64,000 nt of DNA. Source: Coriobacteriaceae bacterium AF45-21 (GTDB taxonomy: Bacteria; Actinomycetota; Coriobacteriia; Coriobacteriales; Coriobacteriaceae). The notes beneath the pieces are model-generated. The model was not told the origin of the DNA, did no database searches, and saw only the letters and a program-made list of their open reading frames with translations. Location: the NCBI GenBank assembly GCA_027682925.1, contig JAQCYU010000003.1, positions 69,392-133,391 of the forward strand, read 5' to 3'. A program made the position numbers and the translations under genes. Positions 48,034 through 56,110 of this stretch are shown one piece after another. Position 1 is the stretch's first letter, and each line of letters opens with the position of its first letter.

Positions 48034-49131
48034 ATGTCCTCGACCTTTGGCAACGTCTTGCACTTAAGCATCTTCGGCCAGTCGCACTCCCCCGCCATCG
48101 GTTGCTCGCTCGATGGCGTCCCGGCGGGCATTGCCGTTGATCAGGAGCAGCTGCAGGCCTTTTTGAGCCGTCGCGCCCCCGGCCGCGACGAGACCGCGAC
48201 CAAGCGCCGCGAGGCCGATGCCGCGCATATCATTGCCGGCGTGGTCGATGGGCACACCACCGGCGCGCCCATCGCAGCGATTATCGAGAACACCAACACG
48301 CGCTCCAAGGATTACTCTGAGCTGCGCCGCAAGCCCCGTCCGGGACATGCGGACTTCCCTGCGCGCGTGAAGTATCACAACATGCACGACGTCGCCGGCG
48401 GTGGGCATTTCTCCGGCCGCCTAACGGCACCCCTGTGCATTGCCGGCGGCATTGCGCTGCAGGCACTCGAGGCCCGCGGCATTAACGTGATGGCGCACGT
48501 CGCGCAGATCGGCGGCATCTCCGACCTGCCGATGGACGACATGGTCTATCGCGAGGCCGACCGTAAGGCGATCCTAACGAACGATCTTCCTTGCATTGAC
48601 GCCGCCGCAGCCGGTCGCATGCGCGAGGAGATTCTGGCCGCGCGCGATGAGCTCGACAGCATCGGTGGCATCGTGGAGTGCGGCATCTACGGCCTGCCCG
48701 CGGGCATCGGCGACCCCATCTTCGACGGCATCGAGAACCGCATCGCGCAAATCGCGTTTGGCATTCCCGCCGTAAAGGGCGTGGAGTTTGGCATGGGCTT
48801 TGCCGTGGCCGCCATGCGCGGCAGCGAGAACAATGATCCGTATCGCATCGATGCCGAGACCGGCGAGATCGAGGTCGAGTCCAACAACGCCGGCGGCATC
48901 CTGGGCGGTATTTCGACCGGCGCGCCCGTCATGTGGCGCATGGCCGTAAAGCCGACGCCCTCCATTGGCCGCGAGCAGCAGACGGTGGACATGGACGCTA
49001 TGGAAAATGCCGAGCTCTCGGTCCACGGCCGTCACGATCCCTGCATCGTCCCCCGAGCCGTCCCCGTAGCCGAAGCAGCCGCCGCCCTCGCCATCTGGGA
49101 CGCCCTCCTCGAGGACGCCGCCCAGCTCTAA
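48034..49131 (+). CDS. aroC: Chorismate synthase
   Basis: Makes chorismate from EPSP with reduced FMN. The N-terminus FGNVLHLSIFGQSHSPAIGC, then RRAPGRDETATKRREAD, RPGHADFPARVKYHNMHDVAGGGHFSGR and GIENRIAQIAFGIPAVKGVEFG are all diagnostic. ATG 48034 lies one base past the aroA stop. 365 residues, intact. Confidence 0.97.
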   Translation: MSSTFGNVLHLSIFGQSHSPAIGCSLDGVPAGIAVDQEQLQAFLSRRAPGRDETATKRREADAAHIIAGVVDGHTTGAPIAAIIENTNTRSKDYSELRRKPRPGHADFPARVKYHNMHDVAGGGHFSGRLTAPLCIAGGIALQALEARGINVMAHVAQIGGISDLPMDDMVYREADRKAILTNDLPCIDAAAAGRMREEILAARDELDSIGGIVECGIYGLPAGIGDPIFDGIENRIAQIAFGIPAVKGVEFGMGFAVAAMRGSENNDPYRIDAETGEIEVESNNAGGILGGISTGAPVMWRMAVKPTPSIGREQQTVDMDAMENAELSVHGRHDPCIVPRAVPVAEAAAALAIWDALLEDAAQL

Positions 49132-49184
49132 CCCGACTCACCTGGGTTGCCCGTCAGCTCTGCCATTACGTGAAAGGGGCCTCC

Positions 49185-50330
49185 ATGGACCTTGCCGATA
49201 TTCGCCAGGCCATCGATGGCATCGACACCACGCTCCTCAACAGCTTTGTCGAGCGCATGGACATTGCCACCGAGGTCGCCAAGTCAAAGATCGAGATGGG
49301 CAAGGCCGTCTTTGACCCCGCCCGCGAGCGCTCCAAACTCAACAACCTCGCCAGCCGCGCGCCCGAGCGCTACGAGGCCCAGACCATCGCCCTGTTCCGT
49401 CTCCTCATGAGCATGAGCAAAGCCGAGCAGCAGCGCTACATCAACGAGCTCAAGGGCATCACGATCTCGCAAAAGGCCCACGCCACGGCCGCAACCTTCG
49501 ATACGCCCTTCCCCCAGACGGCCAGCGTTGCCTGTCAAGGCGTGGAAGGCGCCTACAGCCAGATCGCCGCGTGCAAGCTCTTCGACGTGCCCGATATTGC
49601 GTTCTTTGAGACCTTCGAGGGCGTCATGCGCGCCGTGCGCGACGGCTTCTGCGAGTTTGGCGTGCTGCCCATCGAAAACTCAACCGCCGGCTCGGTCAAC
49701 GCTGTCTACGACCTGCTCGCCCAGTTCGACTTCTATATCGTGCGCTCGCTGCGCCTCAAGATCGACCACAACTTGCTCGTCAAGCCCGGCACCAAGTTCG
49801 TGGACATACGCGAGGTCTACAGCCACGGTCAGGCCATCGCGCAGTGCGCTAGCTTTATCGAGGCGCACGGCCTGCACGCCACCAAGTACCCCAACACGGC
49901 CATGTCGGCCGAGATGGTCGCCAGCTCCGAGCGCACCGATGTTGCCGCCATCGCATCGCGCAGCTGCGCGGCACTCTATGGCCTGGAGGTGCTGGAGCCC
50001 AACATTCAGGACTCGGACAACAACTACACGCGCTTTGTCGTCATCAGCCGCGAGCCGCGCGTCTACCCCGGCGCTAATCGCACCTCGCTCATGATCACCA
50101 CGGCCAACGAGCCGGGCGCGCTCTATCGCGTACTCGAGCGCTTCTACGCACTCAACATCAACCTCATCAAGCTCGAGAGCCGCCCCATCCCCGGCCGCGA
50201 CTTTGAGTTTATGTTCTACTTTGACCTGGACTGCCCCTTTGGCAGCAAGGCCCTCGACGACCTGCTCGATTCCATCGACGACGTATGCGAGAGCTTCACC
50301 TACTTTGGCAGCTACACGGAGGTGCTCTAG
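49185..50330 (+). CDS. pheA: Bifunctional chorismate mutase / prephenate dehydratase
   Basis: Makes phenylpyruvate from chorismate. The AroQ-type mutase domain is at residues 1-90 (MDLADIRQAIDGIDTTLLNS with the helix-1 acidic cluster, then ERSKLNNLA). The dehydratase domain has CQGVEGAYSQIAA, GVLPIENSTAGSVNAVYDLL and SDNNYTRFVVI, which includes the catalytic Thr. The C-terminal ACT domain (about residues 290-375, ITTANEPGALYRVLERF with LESRPIPGRDFEFMFYFD) binds Phe. ATG 49185 follows GAAAGGGG. 381 residues, intact. Confidence 0.95.
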   Translation: MDLADIRQAIDGIDTTLLNSFVERMDIATEVAKSKIEMGKAVFDPARERSKLNNLASRAPERYEAQTIALFRLLMSMSKAEQQRYINELKGITISQKAHATAATFDTPFPQTASVACQGVEGAYSQIAACKLFDVPDIAFFETFEGVMRAVRDGFCEFGVLPIENSTAGSVNAVYDLLAQFDFYIVRSLRLKIDHNLLVKPGTKFVDIREVYSHGQAIAQCASFIEAHGLHATKYPNTAMSAEMVASSERTDVAAIASRSCAALYGLEVLEPNIQDSDNNYTRFVVISREPRVYPGANRTSLMITTANEPGALYRVLERFYALNINLIKLESRPIPGRDFEFMFYFDLDCPFGSKALDDLLDSIDDVCESFTYFGSYTEVL

Positions 50331-51567
50331 ATGACCGATACCGCCGCAACCCGTCCCTACGGCGTGCTGGGCCGTGTGCTGGGCCACAGCTACACCCCGA
50401 CCATCTACAAAGAGCTCGTTGGGCTTGAGTACGTGCGATTTGAGCGCGAGCCCGAGGATCTTGAGGCTTTTATGACGGGTAACGAATGGGAAGGCACCAA
50501 CGTGACCATCCCCTACAAGCGCGCCGTCATGGACTACCTGGACGAGCTGAGCCCGCTGGCCGAGCGCATGGGAAACGTTAACACCATCACGCGCCTGCCC
50601 GACGGCCGCCTGCGCGGCGACAACACCGACTACTCGGTTTCCAGTGCCTAGTCGAGGAGCTGGGCGTTGAAGTTGCCGGCAAGAAGGTCCTCGTGCTTGG
50701 TGCCACCGGTGGTGCCGGCACCACGGCAAGCATGGTGCTCGGCGATCTGGGCGCCGCAGTCGTGCCCGTGGGCCGCACGAGCGAGGTCAACTACGGCAAC
50801 ATCGCGCAGCAGTCCGACGCCGCCCTGCTCGTCAACTGCACGCCTGCCGGTATGTTCCCCCACTGCCCTGACGCGCCTTGCACACTCGAGGGGCTCGATG
50901 CGCTCGAAGGCGCTATCGACATTGTCTACAACCCCGCCCGCACGGGCTGATGCTCGAGGCTGAGCGCCGCGGCATCCCCTGCATCGGTGGTTTGCTCATG
51001 CTTGTGGCCCAGGCGGCGCAAGCCGTCGAGCGCTATACCGGCCAGGTCACCCCGCGTGAGCGCATCCTGGACGTGACGGAACGCTTGTCACGCCGCGAAC
51101 AGAACATCGCCCTGATCGGCATGCCGGGCTCGGGCAAAACCCGCGTGGGTGAGCAGATCGCCCTGCTCACTGGCCGCGAGCACATCGACTTAGACGCCGC
51201 GCTTGAGAAGCGTCTGGGCATGCCCTGTGCCGACTATATCGTCGAGCGCGGCGAGGCGGCCTTCCGCGAGCAGGAGACGGCGGCGTTGTCCGACATCTCC
51301 AAGCGCAGCGGCCTGGTGCTCTCCACCGGCGGCGGCGTGGTCACGCGGGACGAGAACTACCCGCTGCTGCACCAGAACAGCCAGATTGTGATGCTCAACC
51401 GCAAGCTCGACGAACTCGCCCACAAGGGCCGCCCCATCACCGCCCGCGACGGTATCGACAAGCTCGCCGAGCAGCGCATGCCGCGCTACTGCGCTTGGGC
51501 CGACTACATCATCGACTCACGCGACTGCGCCGCCAACACCGCCCGCGCCCTCCTCGACACCCTCTAA
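50331..51567 (+). CDS. aroEK: Fused shikimate dehydrogenase-shikimate kinase (frame broken twice)
   Basis: One polypeptide carries two consecutive-use enzymes of the pathway. Residues 1-255 are AroE: GVLGRVLGHSYTPTIYKEL, GTNVTIPYKRAVM with the catalytic Lys, NTITRLPDGRLRGDNTDY, then the NADP loop LVLGATGGAGTTAS. Residues 260-412 are AroK: Walker A IALIGMPGSGKTRVGEQ, HIDLDAALEKRLG and VLSTGGGVVTRDE. Single bases are missing near 50637 (TCGGGT read as TCGGT) and 50946 (GGCCTG read as GGCTG); with both restored there is no stop between the domains and the total is 412 residues. It starts directly after the pheA stop. Confidence 0.9.
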
Positions 51568-51592
51568 ACCTGCCAAAAAGGGACAGGTTTAT
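51566..51592 (+). repeat. Short inverted repeat after aroEK
   Basis: AAACCTG (51566-51572) pairs with CAGGTTT (51584-51590), followed by ATTTT. It may be a weak terminator or a copy of a dispersed intergenic element; the rest of the 99-base gap to aroQ has no recognisable gene. AAAGGAAGCAACC just before 51667 is the aroQ ribosome-binding site. Confidence 0.45.
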
Positions 51593-51666
51593 TTTGGAAG
51601 GTTTTATCTGGCAAACGTCGAAGACCACAAGACCGGCCACGCCAACCAACCACAAAGGAAGCAACC

Positions 51667-52103
51667 ATGAAAGCACTCGTCATCAACGGCCCCAACCTCA
51701 ACATGCTCGGCATTCGCGAGCCGGGCATCTATGGCAGCGACAACTACGACCGCTTAGTGCAGATCTGCCAGGAAGCGGGCGCTGCACAGGGCTTCGACGA
51801 GGTCGAGGTCTTCCAGTCTAACCACGAGGGCAGCATCGTCGACAAGATCCAGGAGGCCTACGGCAAGGTCGACGGCATCGTCATCAACCCGGCGGCCTAC
51901 ACGCACACGAGCGTGGCGATCCTCGATGCGCTCAAAGCCGTCGCCATCCCGGCCGTCGAGGTGCACATCAGCGCCGTAGAGACGCGCGAGGACTTCCGCC
52001 AGGTGAGCTATGCACGCCTAGCCTGCTTCGCCACTATCACTGGCGAAGGCCTCCAAGCTACGCCCACGCGTTGGAGCTGCTGGGGGAACGTCTCGAAAAG
52101 TAG
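51667..52103 (+). CDS. aroQ: 3-dehydroquinate dehydratase, type II (frame broken once)
   Basis: Dehydrates 3-dehydroquinate to 3-dehydroshikimate. The N-terminus ALVINGPNLNMLGIREPGIYG holds the conserved Asn and Tyr; QSNHEGSIVDKIQEA, VINPAAYTHTSVAILDAL and VEVHISAVETREDFR follow. Near 52056 one G is missing (CAAGGC read as CAAGC); adding it gives ITGEGLQGYAHALELLGERL and TAG at 52101-52103, 145 residues, the standard length. The uncorrected frame runs to 52194 through the terminator. Last gene of the aro operon. Confidence 0.93.
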
Positions 52104-52148
52104 CCTCGCGAGCAAATCCATCAACGCGATTCATACGCTAATAATGCC

Positions 52149-52188
52149 AGTGCCGCCAGCAGCAACCTCGCTACTGGCGGCACTTTAT
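52149..52188 (+). terminator. Terminator of the aro operon
   Basis: A perfect 11-bp stem, AGTGCCGCCAG with CTGGCGGCACT, encloses a 14-base loop and is followed by TTATTA. It closes the operon that begins at aroF. Confidence 0.85.
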
Positions 52189-52196
52189 TACTAGCA

Positions 52197-52202
52197 TATA
52201 AT
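52197..52202 (+). promoter_or_regulatory. -10 element for the DUF4869/ATPase pair
   Basis: A perfect TATAAT lies 31 bases before the ATG at 52234, with GGAGACGCGC as the ribosome-binding site. The -35 region overlaps the terminator and is not clear. Confidence 0.55.
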
Positions 52203-52233
52203 CGTTGCAGTCACACAACGTCTGGAGACGCGC

Positions 52234-52683
52234 ATGTTAAGCATCCATCTGGGGGATTACCCCGGTTCTATCTACGATACCGAAACCTATTTTAGGAACT
52301 CATACTTGGACTCATGGTTCGAAGATCCTATGGCCGCACAGATTATTAAAAGCGTGGACGGATCAGAGCTCATCGGTCCCCACAACATCGTAAGCAAGCA
52401 GCTGGGCTCAATCACCCCACTCGAACTGTCCGGCGGCGTTAAGACGCTGCTGCTGGTGCGCAATCTCCCAAACATGGTGTTCAATGCATCCACTTGCGGA
52501 GATAACTGCGCTCGCTGGCTGCTCAAAATTGGCAAAGAGCAGGATGTGCTGGTAACCCTTTACCACATCATGAAGTTCCCCTGGAAGCGTTTTGAGATTC
52601 GCATCAATAATGATGGCCGCATCGTCAGGAACATGCAGGAGTTTGTCGGTGCCACCAATGATTTTCTGGATGTTGATGAGTAA
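52234..52683 (+). CDS. DUF4869-like protein
   Basis: Function unknown. The 149 residues begin MLSIHLGDYPGSIYDTETYF and contain LSGGVKTLLLVRNLPNMVFNAS and CGDNCARWLLKIG, which I associate with the DUF4869 family of gut bacteria. No signal peptide or membrane helix is visible. Its stop overlaps the ATG of the next gene (TAATG), so the two are translated together and probably act together. It lies in a short island between the aro operon and a tRNA-Arg, away from housekeeping genes. Intact. Confidence 0.7.
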   Translation: MLSIHLGDYPGSIYDTETYFRNSYLDSWFEDPMAAQIIKSVDGSELIGPHNIVSKQLGSITPLELSGGVKTLLLVRNLPNMVFNASTCGDNCARWLLKIGKEQDVLVTLYHIMKFPWKRFEIRINNDGRIVRNMQEFVGATNDFLDVDE

Positions 52684-53681
52684 TGAAGGGAACGCATACC
52701 GTTGTCGTAGAGCGCGCAAAGGTCAAATACACACTCACGTTTAAACGCAACATTTCCTTCATTCGCGGTAACAGCGGCACGGGCAAAACGACGCTCATCT
52801 CGATGATTCGCGACTACAACGACCGAGGACCGGAAAGCGGCGTTACACTCAGCTGCGACGTGCCCTGCGAAACGCTTTCCGGCAGACGTTGGGAGCGCGA
52901 GCTGTCGATCATCGAGGATTCTATTGTATTTTTAGACGAGGGCAACGAGTTTATCTACTCAAAGGACTTCGCCAAAGCCATCAACGGATCGTCCAACTAT
53001 TTTGTTCTGATATCTCGTCGCGACGCCAACGAACTCCCCTACAGCGTCGACGAGATCCTAAAGCTAGTCAACACCACAAGCAAGACAATTAATGGCCGCA
53101 AGAGCGACAGACGCTTCTACTCGGTGACCAAGCCGCTATATGACCACACGGCAAGCATGTTGTATCAGGATCTAAATGTTGGATTCGAGATACCCGACGC
53201 CGTAGTTGTCGAGGACAGCAAATCGGGTTATCAATTCTACAGCGTCCTTTGCAACCGACTGGGAATCCCCTGCTATTCCGCCACCGGCGTAGCAAGCCTA
53301 AAACGAACGATTCACGAATGTCCCGAGCAAAACATACTTGCCATAGGAGACGGCGCAGCGTTTGGCCCCTACATCGAAAAGGTGCTGGGACAGCGCGTTT
53401 ACAAGAACGTTCGCTTGTTCCTCCCGGAATCATTTGAGTGGACACTTCTGCAATCTGGCCTCATTCCCAGCAACGATATCCCAAAGATTCTCGAGGACCC
53501 CTCGAACTACATCGAGAGCCGCGACTACCTGAGCTGGGAGCGGTTCTTCACCGATGTATTGATCAAGTACTCGGCAGACACTCGCTATGCCTACAAAAAG
53601 GCAAAGCTCAACGAGCAGTATCTCAAGCCGCAAGCGATAAGTACAGTTGCAAGCGTTTTGCCCGAGTGTCTGAAGGCATAA
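52683..53681 (+). CDS. P-loop ATPase with possible TOPRIM-like domain, partner of DUF4869 protein
   Basis: Not recognised as a named protein. An N-terminal nucleotide-binding part has Walker A RGNSGTGKTTL (near residue 33) and a Walker B-like DSIVFLDEGNEF (near residue 85), then YFVLISRRDANELP. The middle (about residues 175-240) reads VVVEDSKSGYQFY...ILAIGDGAAFGPYIEKVL: an acidic residue at a strand end, then a Gly-Asp-Gly at the next, which resembles a degenerate TOPRIM fold by eye. The C-terminus is helical. 332 residues, intact. An ATPase joined to a TOPRIM-like nuclease domain is seen in OLD-type defence proteins; that link is only an inference. Confidence 0.6.
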   Translation: MKGTHTVVVERAKVKYTLTFKRNISFIRGNSGTGKTTLISMIRDYNDRGPESGVTLSCDVPCETLSGRRWERELSIIEDSIVFLDEGNEFIYSKDFAKAINGSSNYFVLISRRDANELPYSVDEILKLVNTTSKTINGRKSDRRFYSVTKPLYDHTASMLYQDLNVGFEIPDAVVVEDSKSGYQFYSVLCNRLGIPCYSATGVASLKRTIHECPEQNILAIGDGAAFGPYIEKVLGQRVYKNVRLFLPESFEWTLLQSGLIPSNDIPKILEDPSNYIESRDYLSWERFFTDVLIKYSADTRYAYKKAKLNEQYLKPQAISTVASVLPECLKA

Positions 53682-53685
53682 TGAC

Positions 53686-53720
53686 AGCGGAGAGGGCCAA
53701 CTTGGTCCTCCCCGCTTTAA
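53686..53720 (+). terminator. Terminator of the DUF4869/ATPase unit
   Basis: A nested stem (AGCGG, GAGG, CCAA with TTGG, CCTC, CCGCT) is followed by TTTAAATT, directly after the ATPase gene. It would also lie past the end of the convergent acyltransferase remnant. Confidence 0.75.
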
Positions 53721-53721
53721 A

Positions 53722-54220
53722 TTACGCCTTCTTGATCACGTACGCCAATCCAATATCGCAGGCGCAACGCACGATTGATGCGAAGAGCCACGATGCTGGC
53801 AGCGTCATAAGTAGAGGCATGGTCTGCCAGGGGATAAACCAATCGACCGCGTGGATTGCAAAGATGGCAAGACTGGCCTGTCCGCAGAACACGAGCGCTT
53901 GTTCAAAGGACCCCAAAACCGGCACGTCTTTCAACTTCTCCAGCGCCATGGAAACCCAGCACACGCAATAGCTGCCGGCAAGAGCGGCAACTGTCGCAAC
54001 CACGAACCCATCCACGCGGCGGCTCGAAAGCTCAAGCCCACTCAGCGCGGCAAGGACAAGCCAAGCGACACCGGCTCCAATAAACAGCAGGGGCTTGCTC
54101 ACGCTCGGCTCGAGCCCCCTTGGCGCGCCGTATAGCCAATCCACATCAGCAGCACAACAGCAGCTCGCGCCACGGCTTCGGCCTAAACGTATACCCGGCA
54201 AGAATAAAGAACACTTGCAT
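53722..54220 (-). pseudogene. Remnant of an acyltransferase-3 family membrane protein
   Basis: On the minus strand the sequence opens with FFHMQVFFILAGYTFRPKPW, which matches the second-helix region of OafA-type acyltransferases, and ends with FCGQASLAIFAIHAVDWFIP, typical of their last helices. The first helix and the catalytic-His region upstream are missing, because the tRNA terminator begins at once. Two further frame changes (near 54160 and 54118) interrupt the middle; both could be single-base losses. Only about 165-170 residues remain of an expected 330-380. I treat it as a truncated fragment and not as an assembly error alone. Confidence 0.6.
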
Positions 54221-54223
54221 GTG

Positions 54224-54256
54224 AAAAAAGCCCAGACCACCAAGCGGTCTGGGCTT
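54224..54256 (-). terminator. Terminator of tRNA-Arg(TCT)
   Basis: On the minus strand a perfect 11-bp stem, AAGCCCAGACC with GGTCTGGGCTT, a 7-base loop and a run of T. Confidence 0.88.
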
Positions 54257-54265
54257 AATAAACGA

Positions 54266-54342
54266 TGGTGCTCCATGGCGGATTCGAACCGTCGACCTTG
54301 GGATTAGAAGTCCCCTGCTCTATCCAACTGAGCTAATGGAGC
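54266..54342 (-). tRNA. tRNA-Arg, anticodon TCT
   Basis: Acceptor GCTCCAT/ATGGAGC, D arm GCTC/GAGC, anticodon loop CTTCTAA, T loop TTCGAAT, discriminator A and encoded CCA; 77 bases. The anticodon stem has a G-A mismatch at its outer pair (GGGGA/TCCCA) and the T stem an A-C mismatch (GACGG/CCGCC). Identity is nevertheless clear. Confidence 0.9.
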
Positions 54343-54396
54343 AAATAACCGCACGCCCAAGCAAGCGCAAGCCTGTCAGGCGCAAGTAATTATAAC

Positions 54397-55164
54397 CTAG
54401 TTGAACTGCTCGCGGTACGCCTTGCAGACCTCATCGACCGGGCCGTCCATGCGAAGGTCACCCTTCTCAATCCAAACGGCACGCTGGCAAATGCGTTCGA
54501 CCTGTTCCATGGAATGCGAGACAAACAGAACCGTCACGTCACCGCTCTGGATAAAGTGCTGAATGCGAGCCTCACACTTTTGCTGGAAGAACACGTCACC
54601 AACGGATAGCGTTTCGTCAACGATCAGAATGTCGGGCTCAGTGATCGTCGCGATTGCAAAAGCGATGCGCGCGACCATGCCCGAGGAGAAATTCTTGAGC
54701 GGCATGTCAACAAAGTTCTGAAGCTCAGCGAACTCAATAATGCCGTCAAAGTTGGCGTCGATGAACTCCTTGGTATAGCCGAGCAGGGCGCCGTTCAGAT
54801 AGATGTTCTCGCGGGCCGTCAGCTCGGGGTCAAAACCAGCACCAAGCTCAATCAGCGGCGCGATGTTACCGTGCACCTTAACGCTGCCTTCACTGGGCTC
54901 AAGCACGCCAGCGATAATCTTGAGCATCGTAGACTTACCGGAACCATTGGTGCCAACCAGACCGACAACTTCGCCGCGATGAATATCGAACGAGATGTGC
55001 TTGAGCGCCCGAAACTCCTCAAAGAACAGCTCGTGCTTGGCAAGCTTGATGAAGTACTCCTTGAGGTTGGTCAGCGACTCGGACGCCATGTTAAAGATCA
55101 TGGTAACGTCGTCGACCTCGACAGCCAGAGGCTGCTCGCTGTAATCAACAACAGATTCAGTCAT
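54397..55164 (-). CDS. Polysaccharide/teichoic acid ABC exporter, ATP-binding subunit
   Basis: Wzt/TagH-type ATPase that energises export of lipid-linked glycans. Walker A GLVGTNGSGKST, signature-like NFSSGMVARIAFAIA, Walker B ILIVDETLSVGD and the switch His in LFVSHSMEQV are present. The conserved FRALKHISFDIHRGEVVG start and ELGAGFDPELTARENIYLNG region are typical of the subfamily. There is no C-terminal carbohydrate-binding extension. ATG 55164 follows AAGGAG. 255 residues, intact; 11 bases after the permease. Confidence 0.92.
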   Translation of the reverse strand: MTESVVDYSEQPLAVEVDDVTMIFNMASESLTNLKEYFIKLAKHELFFEEFRALKHISFDIHRGEVVGLVGTNGSGKSTMLKIIAGVLEPSEGSVKVHGNIAPLIELGAGFDPELTARENIYLNGALLGYTKEFIDANFDGIIEFAELQNFVDMPLKNFSSGMVARIAFAIATITEPDILIVDETLSVGDVFFQQKCEARIQHFIQSGDVTVLFVSHSMEQVERICQRAVWIEKGDLRMDGPVDEVCKAYREQFN

Positions 55165-55175
55165 CACAGCACTCC

Positions 55176-56021
55176 TTAGATATAGAGGATGAACTTGCGC
55201 TCGGACTTATGGAACACGGTGTAACCAATAACAAGCGCAAGAACAGCCCAGGCAACGCACATACCAAACGTCAAAAGCGAGGGCGTGGTCTGGAACAGGA
55301 AGATATCACGCATAAACTGCAGGTAGTTGTACATGGGGTTCGCATACATTAAGATACGCACGAGATGCGGCATTTGCGCAATATAGTCAGTCGTCCAGAA
55401 GATGGGCGTAATGTAAGTCCACGCCGTAATGACGACGCTCCACAGATGCATAACGTCGCGGAAAAAGACCGTAAGGGCGGAGAGCATCATGCCCAGGCCC
55501 ATGCAGAAGCACATAAGCAGCAGCAGGCAAACCGGCAGCAGAATCAGGTGCCAAGAAGGCATAACGCGGAACCACAGCATAACGATGGCGACGGCGACCA
55601 GCGAGAAGGCAAAGTTGACCAGCGAGAAGAGCACCTTCTGCACCGGGAAGACCCAGCGGTGCACCTTAACCTTCTTGAGCAGCGGAGCCGCACCCACGAT
55701 CGACGTCAGGGCCTGGTTCGTAGACTCGGACATGACGGCAAAGGTCACGTTACCCACGATCAAGTACAGCGGGTACATCTCGGGCGTCATTGAGCCATTG
55801 CGGCCCTGGCCAAAAATCGTCGAGAACACGATGGCCATGACAATCATCATCAGCAGCGGATTGAGCACCGACCACGCAACGCCCAACACGCTGCGGCGAT
55901 ACTTGATCTTAAAATCCTTGGTAACCAGTTGACGAAGGATAAACGCGTCCTTCTCAAATTCGTTCTTAGCAAACGTCGCAGGTAGACTGCGAGTTTCTTG
56001 TTGCTTTGTCTGATCCGACAC
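55176..56021 (-). CDS. Polysaccharide/teichoic acid ABC exporter, permease subunit
   Basis: ABC-2 (Wzm/TagG) membrane subunit. The start is placed at GTG 56019-56021 because AAGGGAG lies eight bases upstream; the frame is open further. VTKDFKIKYRRSVLGVAWSVLNPLL is the family N-terminal signature before the first of six membrane helices; FGQGRNGSMTPEMYPLYLIVGNV and FFRDVMHLWSVVITAWTYITPIFW follow. About 281 residues, intact. It pairs with the ATPase that follows. Confidence 0.92.
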   Translation of the reverse strand: MSDQTKQQETRSLPATFAKNEFEKDAFILRQLVTKDFKIKYRRSVLGVAWSVLNPLLMMIVMAIVFSTIFGQGRNGSMTPEMYPLYLIVGNVTFAVMSESTNQALTSIVGAAPLLKKVKVHRWVFPVQKVLFSLVNFAFSLVAVAIVMLWFRVMPSWHLILLPVCLLLLMCFCMGLGMMLSALTVFFRDVMHLWSVVITAWTYITPIFWTTDYIAQMPHLVRILMYANPMYNYLQFMRDIFLFQTTPSLLTFGMCVAWAVLALVIGYTVFHKSERKFILYI

Positions 56022-56110
56022 GGATGCAACTCCCTTACTCGTAATCGTTGACAAACGAACAGTATAGACCCGCTCCTAACACCGGAAGGCGGCATTGCGA
56101 AACTGGAAAA

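Noticed and set aside
52104..54265. Integrated element with attachment sites at tRNA-Arg(TCT)
   Set aside because: No integrase, no phage gene and no direct repeat of the tRNA 3' end could be found; only an accessory-gene island can be supported.
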